DNA from: CAZGMJ01 sp964526785
GTDB taxonomy: Bacteria; Planctomycetota; Phycisphaerae; Sedimentisphaerales; Anaerobacaceae
Assembly: GCA_964526785.1 (NCBI GenBank)
Contig: CAZGMJ010000009.1
Span: 1-64,000 of the forward strand
Direction of reading: 5' to 3'
Length of the DNA stretch: 64,000 nucleotides
The translations under genes were made by a program, and so were the position numbers. The notes below the pieces were generated by a model that saw only the letters and a list, made by a program, of their open reading frames with translations, was not told the origin of the DNA and searched no databases. Below are positions 26,483 to 35,523 of the stretch, one piece after another (positions within the stretch are counted from its first letter, which is position 1; each line of letters opens with the position of its first letter).

Positions 26483-28414
26483 TCAGCCGGTCTTTTTGGC
26501 ATTCTTCCTGCCTGAACTTCTCGTGGACTTGCCCGCTGTCGATCGTTTGGCGGTCCGCGATTTCGCCCTGGTGCCGGTCCGGGACTGCTTCGAACTCCTG
26601 GCCCGGGACTTCTTACCAGACTTCTGCGATACAGTAGCGCCGGAGATTTCCTGAAGCTCCGCCTCAAGCTCCGTTCGCTTTGCTGCCTCCCGTTCGGCCT
26701 TCTTCTCCGCGCGCGTCGCGGCGGCTTTGCGCTTCTTGAGTTCCTTCTTCAACTCCTCTACTTCAGCCTCGATATCGCGGCGGGCAGCTTCCACAGACTC
26801 GCGCTTTTCCTGCTCTTCATCAAATTCCGCCTGCAAGCGTTCGATCGTCTCGCTGTGTCGATCCGTAAGTACTCTGATTTCATCCTGCAACTTCTTGACG
26901 GCTTGCTGGGCCGCAGCCTCGGATTCAACGACGCCTTCCAATTCCGCCGCCCTCTGCGCATGAGCTTCTGATTCTTTGCGGGTCTGCTCATGTGAGCGAA
27001 CCTCAGTATCGAGCTTTCGCTGAATTTCGTTCAGACTTTCGGAATACTGGGCCGCCTGGTCATCGATTTGTCCGCGAAGCTGCTCGATAGTGCGGGTCTT
27101 CTCATCGATTTCGGTAGCAGCGGACTTCTCCGCCTGCATCCTCGATCGAAACTCCGACTTGGCGAGCGATTCGGCCTGAGTCCTCTTCTGGACCTCCTCG
27201 ACCGCTTTCTCCTCAGCCACTCGGCGGGCGGCAACCTCGGCGTTAAGCTGCTCCTGCAGAGCATCCTTTTCACTGACGGCAAACTTCAGCCGCTCCCTGG
27301 CCTGTTCAGCCATTTCGCTGTACTTGCGCCGCCTTTCTCGACTCTTGGCGCGGAGCTTCGACAGCCTGCCGAGACGGGCATCGATGCGGCCCTTGAGTCT
27401 GGCCTCCATCTTTCGCCGTTCCTCCGCCTGCGCCATCGCTTCTGCCTCCGCCTTGCGCCTGGCCTCGGCAGCTTCCTTGAGTTGCCTCTCAACGTCGGCA
27501 AACAGATCGGCCCTGGCTTTCAACTCGGCCGTAGCCTGCTGTTCGGCCTGCACGCGCAACGAGGATTCCGTGCGAGCGATTTCCTCCGCCTCCACCCGTG
27601 CCTCGATCTCCGCCCTGACCCGCTGTTCGGCTTCTTCACGCAGTCGGGTCTCCGTCTGCGCGGTCTCCTTCGCGAGATTCACGGCTTCCTCGAAAACCCC
27701 AAGCTGCTCGGCGACTTCGCCTTTGATTCTGCTCTCGGCATCCGCCGCATCCTGAGCCCGGGCGGCGGCCCGGGCCTCGGCACTTTGCCTGGCTTCGCCC
27801 TCGAGCTCCAGCTTCCTTTCGAGCTGCCGCTTTTCTTCGAGCAACGTCTTAATCTGTCCGCGAGCCTTCACCAGGGCATTGCGATATGCTTCGGACTGTG
27901 CCTTGAGCTTGGCCCCGGCCTGGTCGTGGGCCTGCGCTGCCTGCCCGGCCTGCGGCCCTGCGGTTGATTCAGAAGCAGCTCGTTTCTCTGCTTCGAGGAC
28001 AACCCGACGCTTTGCCTCGAGACGACTTTCCGCTTCCGCCTGAGAGACGTACTGCTCGCCCGGCCTGAAGAACAACGGCTCGGCGAACTGCAGGGCAATG
28101 CAGCGTATGTTCGGGTTCGCTTCGTCCACCCGGCGCACCCGCCCGACCCGGTTGAAATAAACGGTGTCGAACGAATCCTGCTCGTCGAAGTGCGGCACGC
28201 CGAAGCTCGTCCGGACCGCCTGGCCCGGCTCCGGGCAATTCTCATCGGCGTGGCAGAAAAAGGCGATACCGTTGCTCGATACGTCAACGATCTGACCGGC
28301 CGCGGGCTTGCTGCCCCTCTCGGAGGCGAACCGAACCGGCCAGCGATAGCGAAGTCTCTGTTCTGTTCTTCGCTCGGTTGCGTCCTGCATCGTTGGTTCC
28401 ACTGAGTCCTTCAT
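26483..28414 (-). CDS. PilZ domain protein with long coiled coil and basic tail
   Basis: Residues about 12-120 form a PilZ domain: the arginine-rich ERRTEQRLRYRWPVRF and the DVSSNGI motif (Asp44, Ser46, Gly49) match the cyclic-di-GMP binding elements. Residues about 124-590 are an almost uninterrupted coiled coil rich in Ala/Glu/Arg heptads. The last 46 residues are Lys/Arg/Ser/Thr-rich with little else, like histone-H1 or nucleoid-protein tails. About 643 aa from the chosen ATG; another ATG at 28390 is possible because neither start has a strong ribosome-binding site. Function unknown: perhaps a cyclic-di-GMP-responsive scaffold. Confidence 0.7.
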   Translation of the reverse strand: MKDSVEPTMQDATERRTEQRLRYRWPVRFASERGSKPAAGQIVDVSSNGIAFFCHADENCPEPGQAVRTSFGVPHFDEQDSFDTVYFNRVGRVRRVDEANPNIRCIALQFAEPLFFRPGEQYVSQAEAESRLEAKRRVVLEAEKRAASESTAGPQAGQAAQAHDQAGAKLKAQSEAYRNALVKARGQIKTLLEEKRQLERKLELEGEARQSAEARAAARAQDAADAESRIKGEVAEQLGVFEEAVNLAKETAQTETRLREEAEQRVRAEIEARVEAEEIARTESSLRVQAEQQATAELKARADLFADVERQLKEAAEARRKAEAEAMAQAEERRKMEARLKGRIDARLGRLSKLRAKSRERRRKYSEMAEQARERLKFAVSEKDALQEQLNAEVAARRVAEEKAVEEVQKRTQAESLAKSEFRSRMQAEKSAATEIDEKTRTIEQLRGQIDDQAAQYSESLNEIQRKLDTEVRSHEQTRKESEAHAQRAAELEGVVESEAAAQQAVKKLQDEIRVLTDRHSETIERLQAEFDEEQEKRESVEAARRDIEAEVEELKKELKKRKAAATRAEKKAEREAAKRTELEAELQEISGATVSQKSGKKSRARSSKQSRTGTRAKSRTAKRSTAGKSTRSSGRKNAKKTG

Positions 28415-28607
28415 GTGTATCGCAGAATGATGCCCATACAAATACTTGTGCACCGGCCGGCCGTCAAGTAATTTATTGACTGGATAGTCTGGTAGGACAC
28501 CTCGCTCGTGGGGCATGGATGCAAATCGGGGAAAAGTCGCAGTCGAACACCATGTTTTCGCCTCCGACGACCCGGCAAACACAAATACAGACAACGAAAG
28601 GGACTCT

Positions 28608-30653
28608 ATGTCATCTGCAACAGGAATCGCCGACACAATCGCCGCACGGCGTACAACAGCCATTTGCGCGCTCTGCCTGGCCTTGCTGCCGATCTCGCTT
28701 GCGTCGGCCGGACAATGGCCCCGCTTTCGAGGTCCGAACGGCCAGGGCATCAGCGACGCCTCGGGCCTGCCCGTCGAATGGACCGAGCAAGATTACGCCT
28801 GGAAGCGCGAACTGGCGGGAATCGGGCACTCCTCGCCCGTCGTCTGGGACAATACGGTTTTCGTAACCGGCGCCGACCAAGAAGCCCCCGCCGGAATAGT
28901 CCAGGCCCTGAGTCTCTCGGACGGCGAGCAACTCTGGCGGCGGCGATACCCCCTGTCTTCATATCGTATGAACCGCGACAACAGCTACGCCGTCTCTACG
29001 CCCGCCCTCGATGCCGAGCACGTGTATCTGCTTTGGCCGACCGCGTCGGAGACACTGCTGATTGCCCTGACGCATGAGGGCGATCCGGTCTGGAAACGCA
29101 CGTTCCCGGGCACCGAAAGCCAGCATGGACCGGGCACATCGCCGATAGTCTACGAAGATGTGGTCGTCTTCACGCTGGAAAACGAAAAGAGATCGCAATC
29201 CCCCCCGAGCATGTGGATCGCCGTGGACTGCGAAACCGGCGCCGACCGCTGGCGAGTACCCAGAGACACAAGCGATAAGACCTCCTATTCGACGCCGTGC
29301 GTGTACGCCGCCGACGGCAGCCGACCTCATTTGGTCTTCACCAGCTTCGCCCACGGCGTCACAGGCGTGAATCCCGACACAGGCAAAGTCGCCTGGGAAT
29401 TCCAGCCGGCATTTACCGCTCGCGTAGTCAGCTCGCCCGTCCTTGTGGAGGACCTCGTCGTAGGCACCTGCGGCAACGGCGGCAGCGGCAAGTACGTCAT
29501 CGCCGTCGACCCTCATCAGGACCGCAGCAGCACCGCCCCGACTGAAGCCTGGCGCATCGCCAATCGGACCGCCCCCTACGTGCCGACCCCGCTGGCGCAT
29601 GACGGGCTGCTCTTTCTCTTTCATGACCGTGGCGACATTACGTGTGTACGCAGCGACACCGGCAAGCAGCTCTGGAGCGAAAAACCGGCCGGCAGATTCT
29701 ACGGCTCCCCTGTGCTGGCCGACGGCAAGATCTACTGCATCACGCGCGACGGCGACGTCGTCGTTCTAAAAGCCGGACCGAAATACGAACTGCTCGCCGT
29801 CAACGCGCTCGGCGAGGACAGCAGCGCAACGCCCGCCATCGCCCACGGCCGCATGCTCCTGCGAACCAACTCGCACCTGATGTGCATCGAGTTCGCGGAC
29901 GCCGCTTCGCAGATTGATTTCCAGCTCGTGGACTATCATGTGCACCTCAAAGGCGGCCTCACGCTCGAACAGGCGATCGCGCACGCAAATGCCCGCGGCC
30001 TCAAATACGGCATCGCGCAGAACTGCGGCCTGGGATTTCCAGTGACGAACGACGCGGGCCTGCAGCGGTTTCTCGACTCGCTCGAGGGCAAACCCGTGTA
30101 CGCCGCCATGCAGGCCGAGGGACGTGAGTGGGTGAACATGTTCTCGCCGGAGATGATTGCGAAGGCCGACTACGTGTTCACCGACGCGATGACCTTCACC
30201 GACGACAAGGGCCGGCGCATGCGGCTGTGGATGCCGAACGAGGTGCACGTGGACGACGAGCAGGACTTCATGGACATGCTGGTCCGCAGGATCGAGGGCG
30301 TCATGGCGGAACCCATCGACATCTATGTGAACCCCACCTTTCTGCCCGCTCGCATTGCAGACAAATACGAGCAACTCTGGACCGACCGGCGCATGGACCG
30401 GGTGATTGCCGCCGCGGTCCAACACGGCGTCGCGATAGAAATCAACGCCCGATACAAGCTGCCCAGCAAAGAATTCATCCTCAAGGCCAAAAAGGCGGGC
30501 GTCAAATTCGCCTGCGGCACGAACAACACCGGCCCCAACGATCTGGGCAACCTCGAATACTGTCGGCGGATGATTCGCGAGTGCGGCTTGACGAAAGACG
30601 ATTTCTTCGTTCCCAAACCGCACGATCAGAAACGCATCCATCGCCGGAGGTAG
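28608..30653 (+). CDS. Secreted PQQ-like beta-propeller fused to PHP-like hydrolase domain
   Basis: A signal peptide (about 1-35, LCLALLPISLASAG) is followed by a PQQ-type propeller (GQWPRFRGPNGQGISDASG, and repeated blades such as LWRRRYPL and VAWEF). From about residue 435 the sequence changes to a PHP/metal-hydrolase-like domain starting VDYHVHLKGGLTLEQAIAHA (His444, His446) and continuing IEINARYKLPSKEF and FACGTNNTGPNDLG. AAAGGG precedes the ATG. Both halves read as one continuous frame of 681 aa. Substrate unknown. It is divergent from the PilZ gene. Confidence 0.8.
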   Translation: MSSATGIADTIAARRTTAICALCLALLPISLASAGQWPRFRGPNGQGISDASGLPVEWTEQDYAWKRELAGIGHSSPVVWDNTVFVTGADQEAPAGIVQALSLSDGEQLWRRRYPLSSYRMNRDNSYAVSTPALDAEHVYLLWPTASETLLIALTHEGDPVWKRTFPGTESQHGPGTSPIVYEDVVVFTLENEKRSQSPPSMWIAVDCETGADRWRVPRDTSDKTSYSTPCVYAADGSRPHLVFTSFAHGVTGVNPDTGKVAWEFQPAFTARVVSSPVLVEDLVVGTCGNGGSGKYVIAVDPHQDRSSTAPTEAWRIANRTAPYVPTPLAHDGLLFLFHDRGDITCVRSDTGKQLWSEKPAGRFYGSPVLADGKIYCITRDGDVVVLKAGPKYELLAVNALGEDSSATPAIAHGRMLLRTNSHLMCIEFADAASQIDFQLVDYHVHLKGGLTLEQAIAHANARGLKYGIAQNCGLGFPVTNDAGLQRFLDSLEGKPVYAAMQAEGREWVNMFSPEMIAKADYVFTDAMTFTDDKGRRMRLWMPNEVHVDDEQDFMDMLVRRIEGVMAEPIDIYVNPTFLPARIADKYEQLWTDRRMDRVIAAAVQHGVAIEINARYKLPSKEFILKAKKAGVKFACGTNNTGPNDLGNLEYCRRMIRECGLTKDDFFVPKPHDQKRIHRRR

Positions 30654-30680
30654 TGACGCCCGGCCCGCGCGTCGAGGCTC

Positions 30681-31397
30681 CTACAGGCCGAGAAATACGA
30701 TCGCCAACCCGCAAAGCAGGATCATGGCGCCGGCCAGGACGTGCGCGTAACGCTGCAGGTGCTCCATCGGCAGGAAATTCACGCCGCGCCGCGCCAGCAG
30801 CACCGCAGCGAGCATTGTCCCAATCGTCACGGCGCTGAATACCAGTGCGATCAGCGCGACGCTCGCATACCCGCCTTTGGCGGCCGGGTACATCAGAATC
30901 GGTATCAACGGCTCGCATGGACCGAAAACGAAGATGATGAACAGCGTCCACGGAGCGATGCTCGCCTTCTCTCCCGTGTGCACGTGCGAGTGCTCGCCCA
31001 GGTGCGTGTGCGGATGCGCATGGCCGCCGTCCCTGAGATGCGTATGACTGTGCACGTGAGACTTGCCTCGATACAGCCGCCTGATCCCCCACATCAAATA
31101 GGCCAGCCCGAAGCCGATCAACAGCCACGCCGCCAGATCGCCCCGCCTCGATTCGATCAGTTCCAGCTTATCCAGCGCCGCCCCTATCGCCACACCAACC
31201 ATGCCCAGCACGACCGAGCCGGCTACGTGACCCAGTCCGCACAGGAACGTGATCAGCGCCGTCTTCGCCCCGGACCATTTCCGCGCCCACGACATCATCA
31301 CAAAGGGCAGATAATGATCCGGCCCCAGTATGGTGTGCACGAAGCCCAGCCAGGCGGCGGTCCCGGCCAGCGCAAGAGTTGTCGTATCTGATGCCAT
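30681..31397 (-). CDS. NicO/HupE-type transporter with histidine-rich loop
   Basis: The 238-aa protein has about six hydrophobic segments and the early motif GFVHTILGPDHYLPFVMMSW. Between the third and fourth segments is a His-rich loop (HVHSHTHLRDGGHAHPHTHL), usual in nickel/cobalt permeases and exporters. A second conserved block is IIFVFGPCEPLIPILMYPA. The ATG at 31397 with GGGAG upstream was chosen over a longer frame that adds unconserved residues. Nickel or cobalt transport is likely; direction is not decidable. NikR is encoded elsewhere in the window. Confidence 0.78.
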   Translation of the reverse strand: MASDTTTLALAGTAAWLGFVHTILGPDHYLPFVMMSWARKWSGAKTALITFLCGLGHVAGSVVLGMVGVAIGAALDKLELIESRRGDLAAWLLIGFGLAYLMWGIRRLYRGKSHVHSHTHLRDGGHAHPHTHLGEHSHVHTGEKASIAPWTLFIIFVFGPCEPLIPILMYPAAKGGYASVALIALVFSAVTIGTMLAAVLLARRGVNFLPMEHLQRYAHVLAGAMILLCGLAIVFLGL

Positions 31398-31553
31398 TTG
31401 GCAAAACTCCCAAACGAAGAAAAATCTGTCAAGGTCGGGCCACACCTTAGCGACCCCACCCTCCCCGGTCAAGAATATCATTGACACAAGCCCGCACCGC
31501 CCTTCTAATGCCGCCTGAAATGCCAATTATGAACTCTTTGGAGCGCTGTCAAT

Positions 31554-31886
31554 ATGTCGAATAAGGCGTTTACCACGGATTTGAACGACAAGCCCGAATA
31601 TCAGCAACTGCTGGACGCTGAATCGCAGACGCACGGAATGCGGTCCGGCCGGGTCTTCGTCGAGCCGGGCAAGAGCTGCGGCCAACACAGCACGAAGGAC
31701 CACGAAGAACTGCTCGTATTCCTCACCGGTCAGGCACAAGTCGCCATCGGCGACGATCAGATCCTCCAGGCCGGCCAGGGCAAAATCGCCTATATCCCGC
31801 CGAGAACGCAGCACGATGTGAAGAATACCGGCGATGGCCCGCTTACCTATATTTACTGCGTTGCGCCCGTTAATCTGGAAGAATAG
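31554..31886 (+). CDS. Single-domain cupin protein (110 aa)
   Basis: The protein holds the two cupin motifs: SCGQHSTKDHEELLVFLTGQ (metal-binding HxnHE pattern) and AYIPPRTQHDVKNTG. Small cupins of this type include isomerases and sensors. GGAG lies about 10 nt before the ATG. A perfect terminator follows 37 nt after the stop, so it is monocistronic. Function unknown. Confidence 0.82.
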   Translation: MSNKAFTTDLNDKPEYQQLLDAESQTHGMRSGRVFVEPGKSCGQHSTKDHEELLVFLTGQAQVAIGDDQILQAGQGKIAYIPPRTQHDVKNTGDGPLTYIYCVAPVNLEE

Positions 31887-31923
31887 AGGCGCTGATTCGG
31901 CTATACCAGGCCCCGCACGGATA

Positions 31924-31950
31924 AAAAAACCAGTCTCAGCATGGTTTTTT
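31924..31950 (+). terminator. Terminator after cupin gene
   Basis: AAAAAACCA/TGGTTTTTT, 9-bp perfect stem, 9-nt loop, ending in a T-tract. The A-tract on the other side makes it potentially bidirectional. Confidence 0.75.
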
Positions 31951-31982
31951 GCAGTTTTTTGAAAAAAATGAGAAGATTTTTC

Positions 31983-32010
31983 TTGCCAATCGCCGATTCC
32001 AGCGTACAAT
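31983..32010 (+). promoter_or_regulatory. Promoter for candidate small RNA
   Basis: TTGCCA, 16-nt spacer, TACAAT. No start codon with a ribosome-binding site follows before the terminator at 32117-32147. Confidence 0.5.
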
Positions 32011-32016
32011 AAGTAT

Positions 32017-32147
32017 TGTCATTATTGCTCTTTTCTTCTCATATATCTTGGTTTTGGTGAGGCAGTGGATAGTTCATATCGCTGTTAGTATATAAGTAAA
32101 TTACGAACTGTCTCACAAAAGGCTGGATCGCGATTCCAGCCTTTTTT
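32017..32147 (+). ncRNA. Candidate structured small RNA (~130 nt)
   Basis: The segment runs from a good promoter to a strong intrinsic terminator and has no open reading frame. GTGAGGCAGT (32057-32066) pairs with ACTGTCTCAC (32107-32116) through 10 positions including one G-U. The 3' strand of this stem directly abuts the terminator hairpin, so the two helices could stack. An alternative pairing AGTTC/GAACT in the loop competes with it. It does not resemble 4.5S, 6S, RNase P or tmRNA as far as I can judge. Start is estimated from the -10 box. Confidence 0.45.
32117..32147 (+). terminator. Strong intrinsic terminator
   Basis: AAAAGGCTGGA and TCCAGCCTTTT form an 11-bp stem with a 7-nt loop, ending in six T. 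No coding region ends nearby, so it marks the end of a non-coding transcript. Confidence 0.8.
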
Positions 32148-32403
32148 CATGCGCTCCCCACAGCCCGTTTCCCGCCTTTGTCCATGCATCCCCAGGCCGC
32201 ATCCAATCCATCGGTAGACCGCCCTTCGCATCCGACACGCGCATCCCTTACGGGCCCCCAGCTCAACGTCTCCGCAACCCCCTCAGATGCATTTGACTGC
32301 ATCGAACGCGTGAATTTGTCGCAAGTCAATGTAATTGCCGCTCGAACAGCCCTTTGCCCTCAGAAAACTTGTCCTTGCTCGGTCGGCTTTGTCGAAATTA
32401 TTA

Positions 32404-32432
32404 TTGCCCGCGAACGGCTTTTGCGTTAAAAT
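32404..32432 (+). promoter_or_regulatory. Candidate promoter of pseudopilin cluster
   Basis: TTGCCC and TAAAAT with a 17-nt spacer lie about 120 nt upstream of the first pseudopilin gene. Confidence 0.4.
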
Positions 32433-32550
32433 AGGTATTCGGTGGTACCGGCCCAAAATGCAGGCAATTTCGCAGATTTTGCGAAACAGCCGCGGCGTTC
32501 TGCGCATCTTACAGATGGATTAAACGGACTGGTTTTGAAAGGGTGTGTGT

Positions 32551-33417
32551 ATGTGGATTGACACTACAAGAACAGATAACCCGTCGCGCGGCTTCACCCT
32601 GATTGAATTGCTCGTCGTTATCGCAATCATCGCCGTGCTGATGGCCATTCTGATGCCTGCCCTCAACGCGGTAAAGGAACAGGCCCGTGGCGTAGCCTGT
32701 CTGGCTAACCAGAGAACGATGGCGCAGGCCTACATGATGTACGCCGACGACAACAACAGCAAGATTTGCGGCGGATGGGCGGTTTATGATGTTGTAAACG
32801 GTGTACCGCCGTGGGTCATGCCGCCTTTGTCAGGACTGACCAGCGGCATCGTCCGCAAACCCAACGGTGATGTTACGCGGGAGGAGCGGTACAATGGGCT
32901 CAAAGGCGGTGTTCTCTGGCCGTACATAAAGACCGTCGACGCATACCATTGCCCGGGGGACAATCGGCCTACCCAGGGAACCAGTCGGGGCAATACTCCT
33001 CAGTATCAGATGTGGCGCAGCTATTCCATGCCGGACTTCCTGCGTGCCACTCAGGCAAATGACCCGAAGAGTCTTATGGAATTTGACAGTCCGGCCCAGA
33101 AGATGCTCTTTGTCGAAGAAATCTATGACGGCGGCGCGGGCAACTTCAATCATGATGGCTGGTCATATCAACCTGGACAGAATGTGCTCTGGGATCCGCT
33201 GGGAATATTCCACAACGATGCTTCAACGTTCAGCTTTCTCGACGGCCATGCGGAGACCAGAAAGTGGCAGGATAAGCGCACCGTCGTGTACTTCATTGAC
33301 AGAGCTGAAGCTGCGGCCAACGGCTATGGCAAGAATACGCCGTTCAATCCGCCCAATGAAGACCTCGAGTGGCTCGACCGCCATTATCCCGGCAAGACGC
33401 GCGTAGGCGGTCAATAA
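32551..33417 (+). CDS. Pseudopilin-like protein with H-X9-DG motif
   Basis: A type IV pilin/T2SS leader is present: RG before FTLIELLVVIAIIAVLMAIL, with the conserved glutamate at +5 and cleavage expected after Gly. The periplasmic part (about 250 aa) ends in HNDASTFSFLDGHAE, the H-X9-DG motif of the large planctomycete pseudopilin family. Leader peptidase cleavage and methylation would give a membrane-inserted, possibly assembled surface protein. AAAGGG lies 7 nt before ATG 32551. It is the first of four such genes in a row. Confidence 0.88.
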   Translation: MWIDTTRTDNPSRGFTLIELLVVIAIIAVLMAILMPALNAVKEQARGVACLANQRTMAQAYMMYADDNNSKICGGWAVYDVVNGVPPWVMPPLSGLTSGIVRKPNGDVTREERYNGLKGGVLWPYIKTVDAYHCPGDNRPTQGTSRGNTPQYQMWRSYSMPDFLRATQANDPKSLMEFDSPAQKMLFVEEIYDGGAGNFNHDGWSYQPGQNVLWDPLGIFHNDASTFSFLDGHAETRKWQDKRTVVYFIDRAEAAANGYGKNTPFNPPNEDLEWLDRHYPGKTRVGGQ

Positions 33418-33455
33418 GACAGACGAGATAGATGCTCAATAGGGAAACGAAGAAA

Positions 33456-34274
33456 ATGAAGAGAAGTGCAAAAGGCTTCACACTTATTGAACTGCTGGTT
33501 GTCATCGCCATCATTGCGATATTGATGGCGATCCTCATGCCCGCGCTGCAGCGGGTCAAGAAGCAGGCACAGACCGCCGCCTGCCTGAGCTATCTCAAGC
33601 AGTGGGGCCTGATGTTCGCCATGTACTGCGACGACAACAACGGCAATTTCTTCACCGGCGAGGTCAACGGAACGCGAAGCGGCGTGGGCTCCGGCCGCTT
33701 CTGGCGGATGACCATGGCGCCATACTCCAAAGACGAAAAGATGTGGACCTGTCCGACGGCGACCAAACCGGCGCCCTCGGGCGGCATCCCCCAGGGCCAG
33801 TGGTCCTACGTGGCGTGGGAACTGGGCGACGATGTGGGCAGCTACGGACTCAACGGCTGGATACTCAATATCCAGGCGTCCGTCCAGGCCGGCAATCGCA
33901 ACAACGGCTGGGGACGCACGCCCGCCGATTCGCACTGGGGAACGCCCCACGTGCAGCAGGCCAATAACGTGCCCATCTTTACAGGAAGCTGGTGGGTCGA
34001 TTCGTGGCCCCGCGAGGACGACCAGCCGCCGCAAACCGAGGCCGGCCCGGGCGATACGCCCAATCAAAACGAAATGAACCGTGTGTGCGTGGACAGGCAC
34101 AACGGCTTCGTCAATTCACTGTTCTGCGACTGGTCCGTCCGCAAGGTCGGCCTCAAGGAACTATGGACACTCAAATGGCACAGGACGTATAACACCGCGG
34201 GCCCCTGGACGCAGGCGGGCGGAGCAACCGCCGAGCAGTGGCCCGACTGGATGCGCCATTACAAAGACTATTGA
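33456..34274 (+). CDS. Pseudopilin-like protein (second of cluster)
   Basis: Leader MKRSAKGFTLIELLVVIAII is followed by a hydrophobic helix and a roughly 240-aa globular part rich in Trp and Gly. The usual terminal motif appears as HNGFVNSLFCDWSVRKVG, where DG is DW. An in-frame ATG at 33432 is also possible; the one at 33456 gives a typical short basic leader. It starts about 40 nt after the preceding stop and is likely co-transcribed. More diverged from its neighbours than the next two genes are from each other. Confidence 0.85.
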   Translation: MKRSAKGFTLIELLVVIAIIAILMAILMPALQRVKKQAQTAACLSYLKQWGLMFAMYCDDNNGNFFTGEVNGTRSGVGSGRFWRMTMAPYSKDEKMWTCPTATKPAPSGGIPQGQWSYVAWELGDDVGSYGLNGWILNIQASVQAGNRNNGWGRTPADSHWGTPHVQQANNVPIFTGSWWVDSWPREDDQPPQTEAGPGDTPNQNEMNRVCVDRHNGFVNSLFCDWSVRKVGLKELWTLKWHRTYNTAGPWTQAGGATAEQWPDWMRHYKDY

Positions 34275-34357
34275 TCCGAACAATCTGTGGGGCGGTCGCG
34301 CGACCTGTGGGGGCCGCCGGAATTTCTCGAACGCGACAGCAAGAAGGAGTACGAACG

Positions 34358-35182
34358 ATGGTACAGAAAAGGGGCTTTACACTTATTGAGCTCTTGGTCG
34401 TTATCGCAATCATTGCGGTATTGATGGCAATTCTCATGCCCGCGCTCAAACGGGCCAAAGAACAGGGCCAGCGGGCGGTCTGCGTCGGCAACCTCAAGCA
34501 ACTCGCACTGGGGTGGAACCTCTATTGCGACGACAACGATGAGAAGATCGTCAACGGCGCGCCTCTCGGGACGCCGGGCAGAGCGGAAGCAGGCCCCGGC
34601 GGACACCCCGATGAGATTCCGTGGGTGGGCCGTTGCTTCGCCGCCGACTACGGCTCAGGTGGTCAGTTGGACGAGTTCCTCCAGAAACAGGCTATCATGG
34701 AAGGCGCCATGTGGCCCTACGTCAAAACGTTGGACCTCTACTCGTGCCCGACGGGCATTCGAGGCGAACTGCTGACGTATGCGGCAATGGACGGAGTGAA
34801 CGGACTCAAGCGTGCCGATACTGACAAACCCGGTCGCTTCCTTAAGAAGCGCACCGATATCCGAGGTTCACACGCCCTTCGAATCGTATATATCGACGAA
34901 GGTTGGGTAACGCCGGACAGTTTTGCCGTGCACTGCAACAAGGCTCAGTGGTGGGATGATCCGCCCGTACGCCACGGGGACGGCACGACGCTCGCCTTTG
35001 CCGATGGACACGCCGAATACAAGAAGTGGAAGGGAATCGATACCATCCAGGAAGGACGAAGCAGAGTGCGAGGCCATCCTGGTAACCATTATGACCCCAC
35101 GACCGATGAGGGTACGGACGACCTCGTGTATATTCAGAAGGGCTGCTGGGGCGACTTGGCATACGTGCCGTCAATCTACTGA
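34358..35182 (+). CDS. Pseudopilin-like protein with H-X9-DG (paralog A)
   Basis: AAGGAG lies about 8 nt before ATG 34358. The leader MVQKRGFTLIELLVVIAII fits prepilin peptidase cleavage after Gly6. The C-terminal motif is HGDGTTLAFADGHAEYKKW. The whole protein (274 aa) is very similar along its length to the gene at 35524, sharing for example YCDDND-KIVNGAPLGTPGRAE and GWVTPDSFAVH. The transcript ends in the hairpin at 35222-35248. Tandem duplication is the simplest explanation. Confidence 0.88.
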   Translation: MVQKRGFTLIELLVVIAIIAVLMAILMPALKRAKEQGQRAVCVGNLKQLALGWNLYCDDNDEKIVNGAPLGTPGRAEAGPGGHPDEIPWVGRCFAADYGSGGQLDEFLQKQAIMEGAMWPYVKTLDLYSCPTGIRGELLTYAAMDGVNGLKRADTDKPGRFLKKRTDIRGSHALRIVYIDEGWVTPDSFAVHCNKAQWWDDPPVRHGDGTTLAFADGHAEYKKWKGIDTIQEGRSRVRGHPGNHYDPTTDEGTDDLVYIQKGCWGDLAYVPSIY

Positions 35183-35221
35183 ATCCAACCCGCCTCTCGG
35201 CGCACAAACAGTCAAAAAAAC

Positions 35222-35248
35222 AAAGGCGGACATTGCGTCCGCCTTTTT
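35222..35248 (+). terminator. Intrinsic terminator after paralog A
   Basis: AAAGGCGGAC/GTCCGCCTTT, perfect 10-bp stem, 5-nt loop and six T. The terminator at 36390-36417 has the same stem core. Confidence 0.85.
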
Positions 35249-35523
35249 TCATGCGCTCTTGCGGCCTATAAAGCCAGGGTTAGCGAACTTCTTTCGGCTC
35301 CCCTGCGTAGTACTAATAGACGGCCAGATTGACTGAAAATACTGGCAGCCTGCACGATTATATACATAAAAATTGGTATTATGGGGGATTCGGCCGATCC
35401 TGACGGTGCTTGGCGAGGCCGAAACCGGGACGCGCGTTGCGACCCGCATTCAACAGGTCTGCCTGCTCGTCATGCGGCGGCCAGACATCGAGATTTGAGA
35501 CAACTCACGTAAGGGGTACGACT
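35249..35523. other. Upstream region of paralog B
   Basis: No gene. An AT-rich stretch at about 35355-35385 probably contains the promoter, but I could not pick a convincing -35/-10 pair. Confidence 0.4.
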
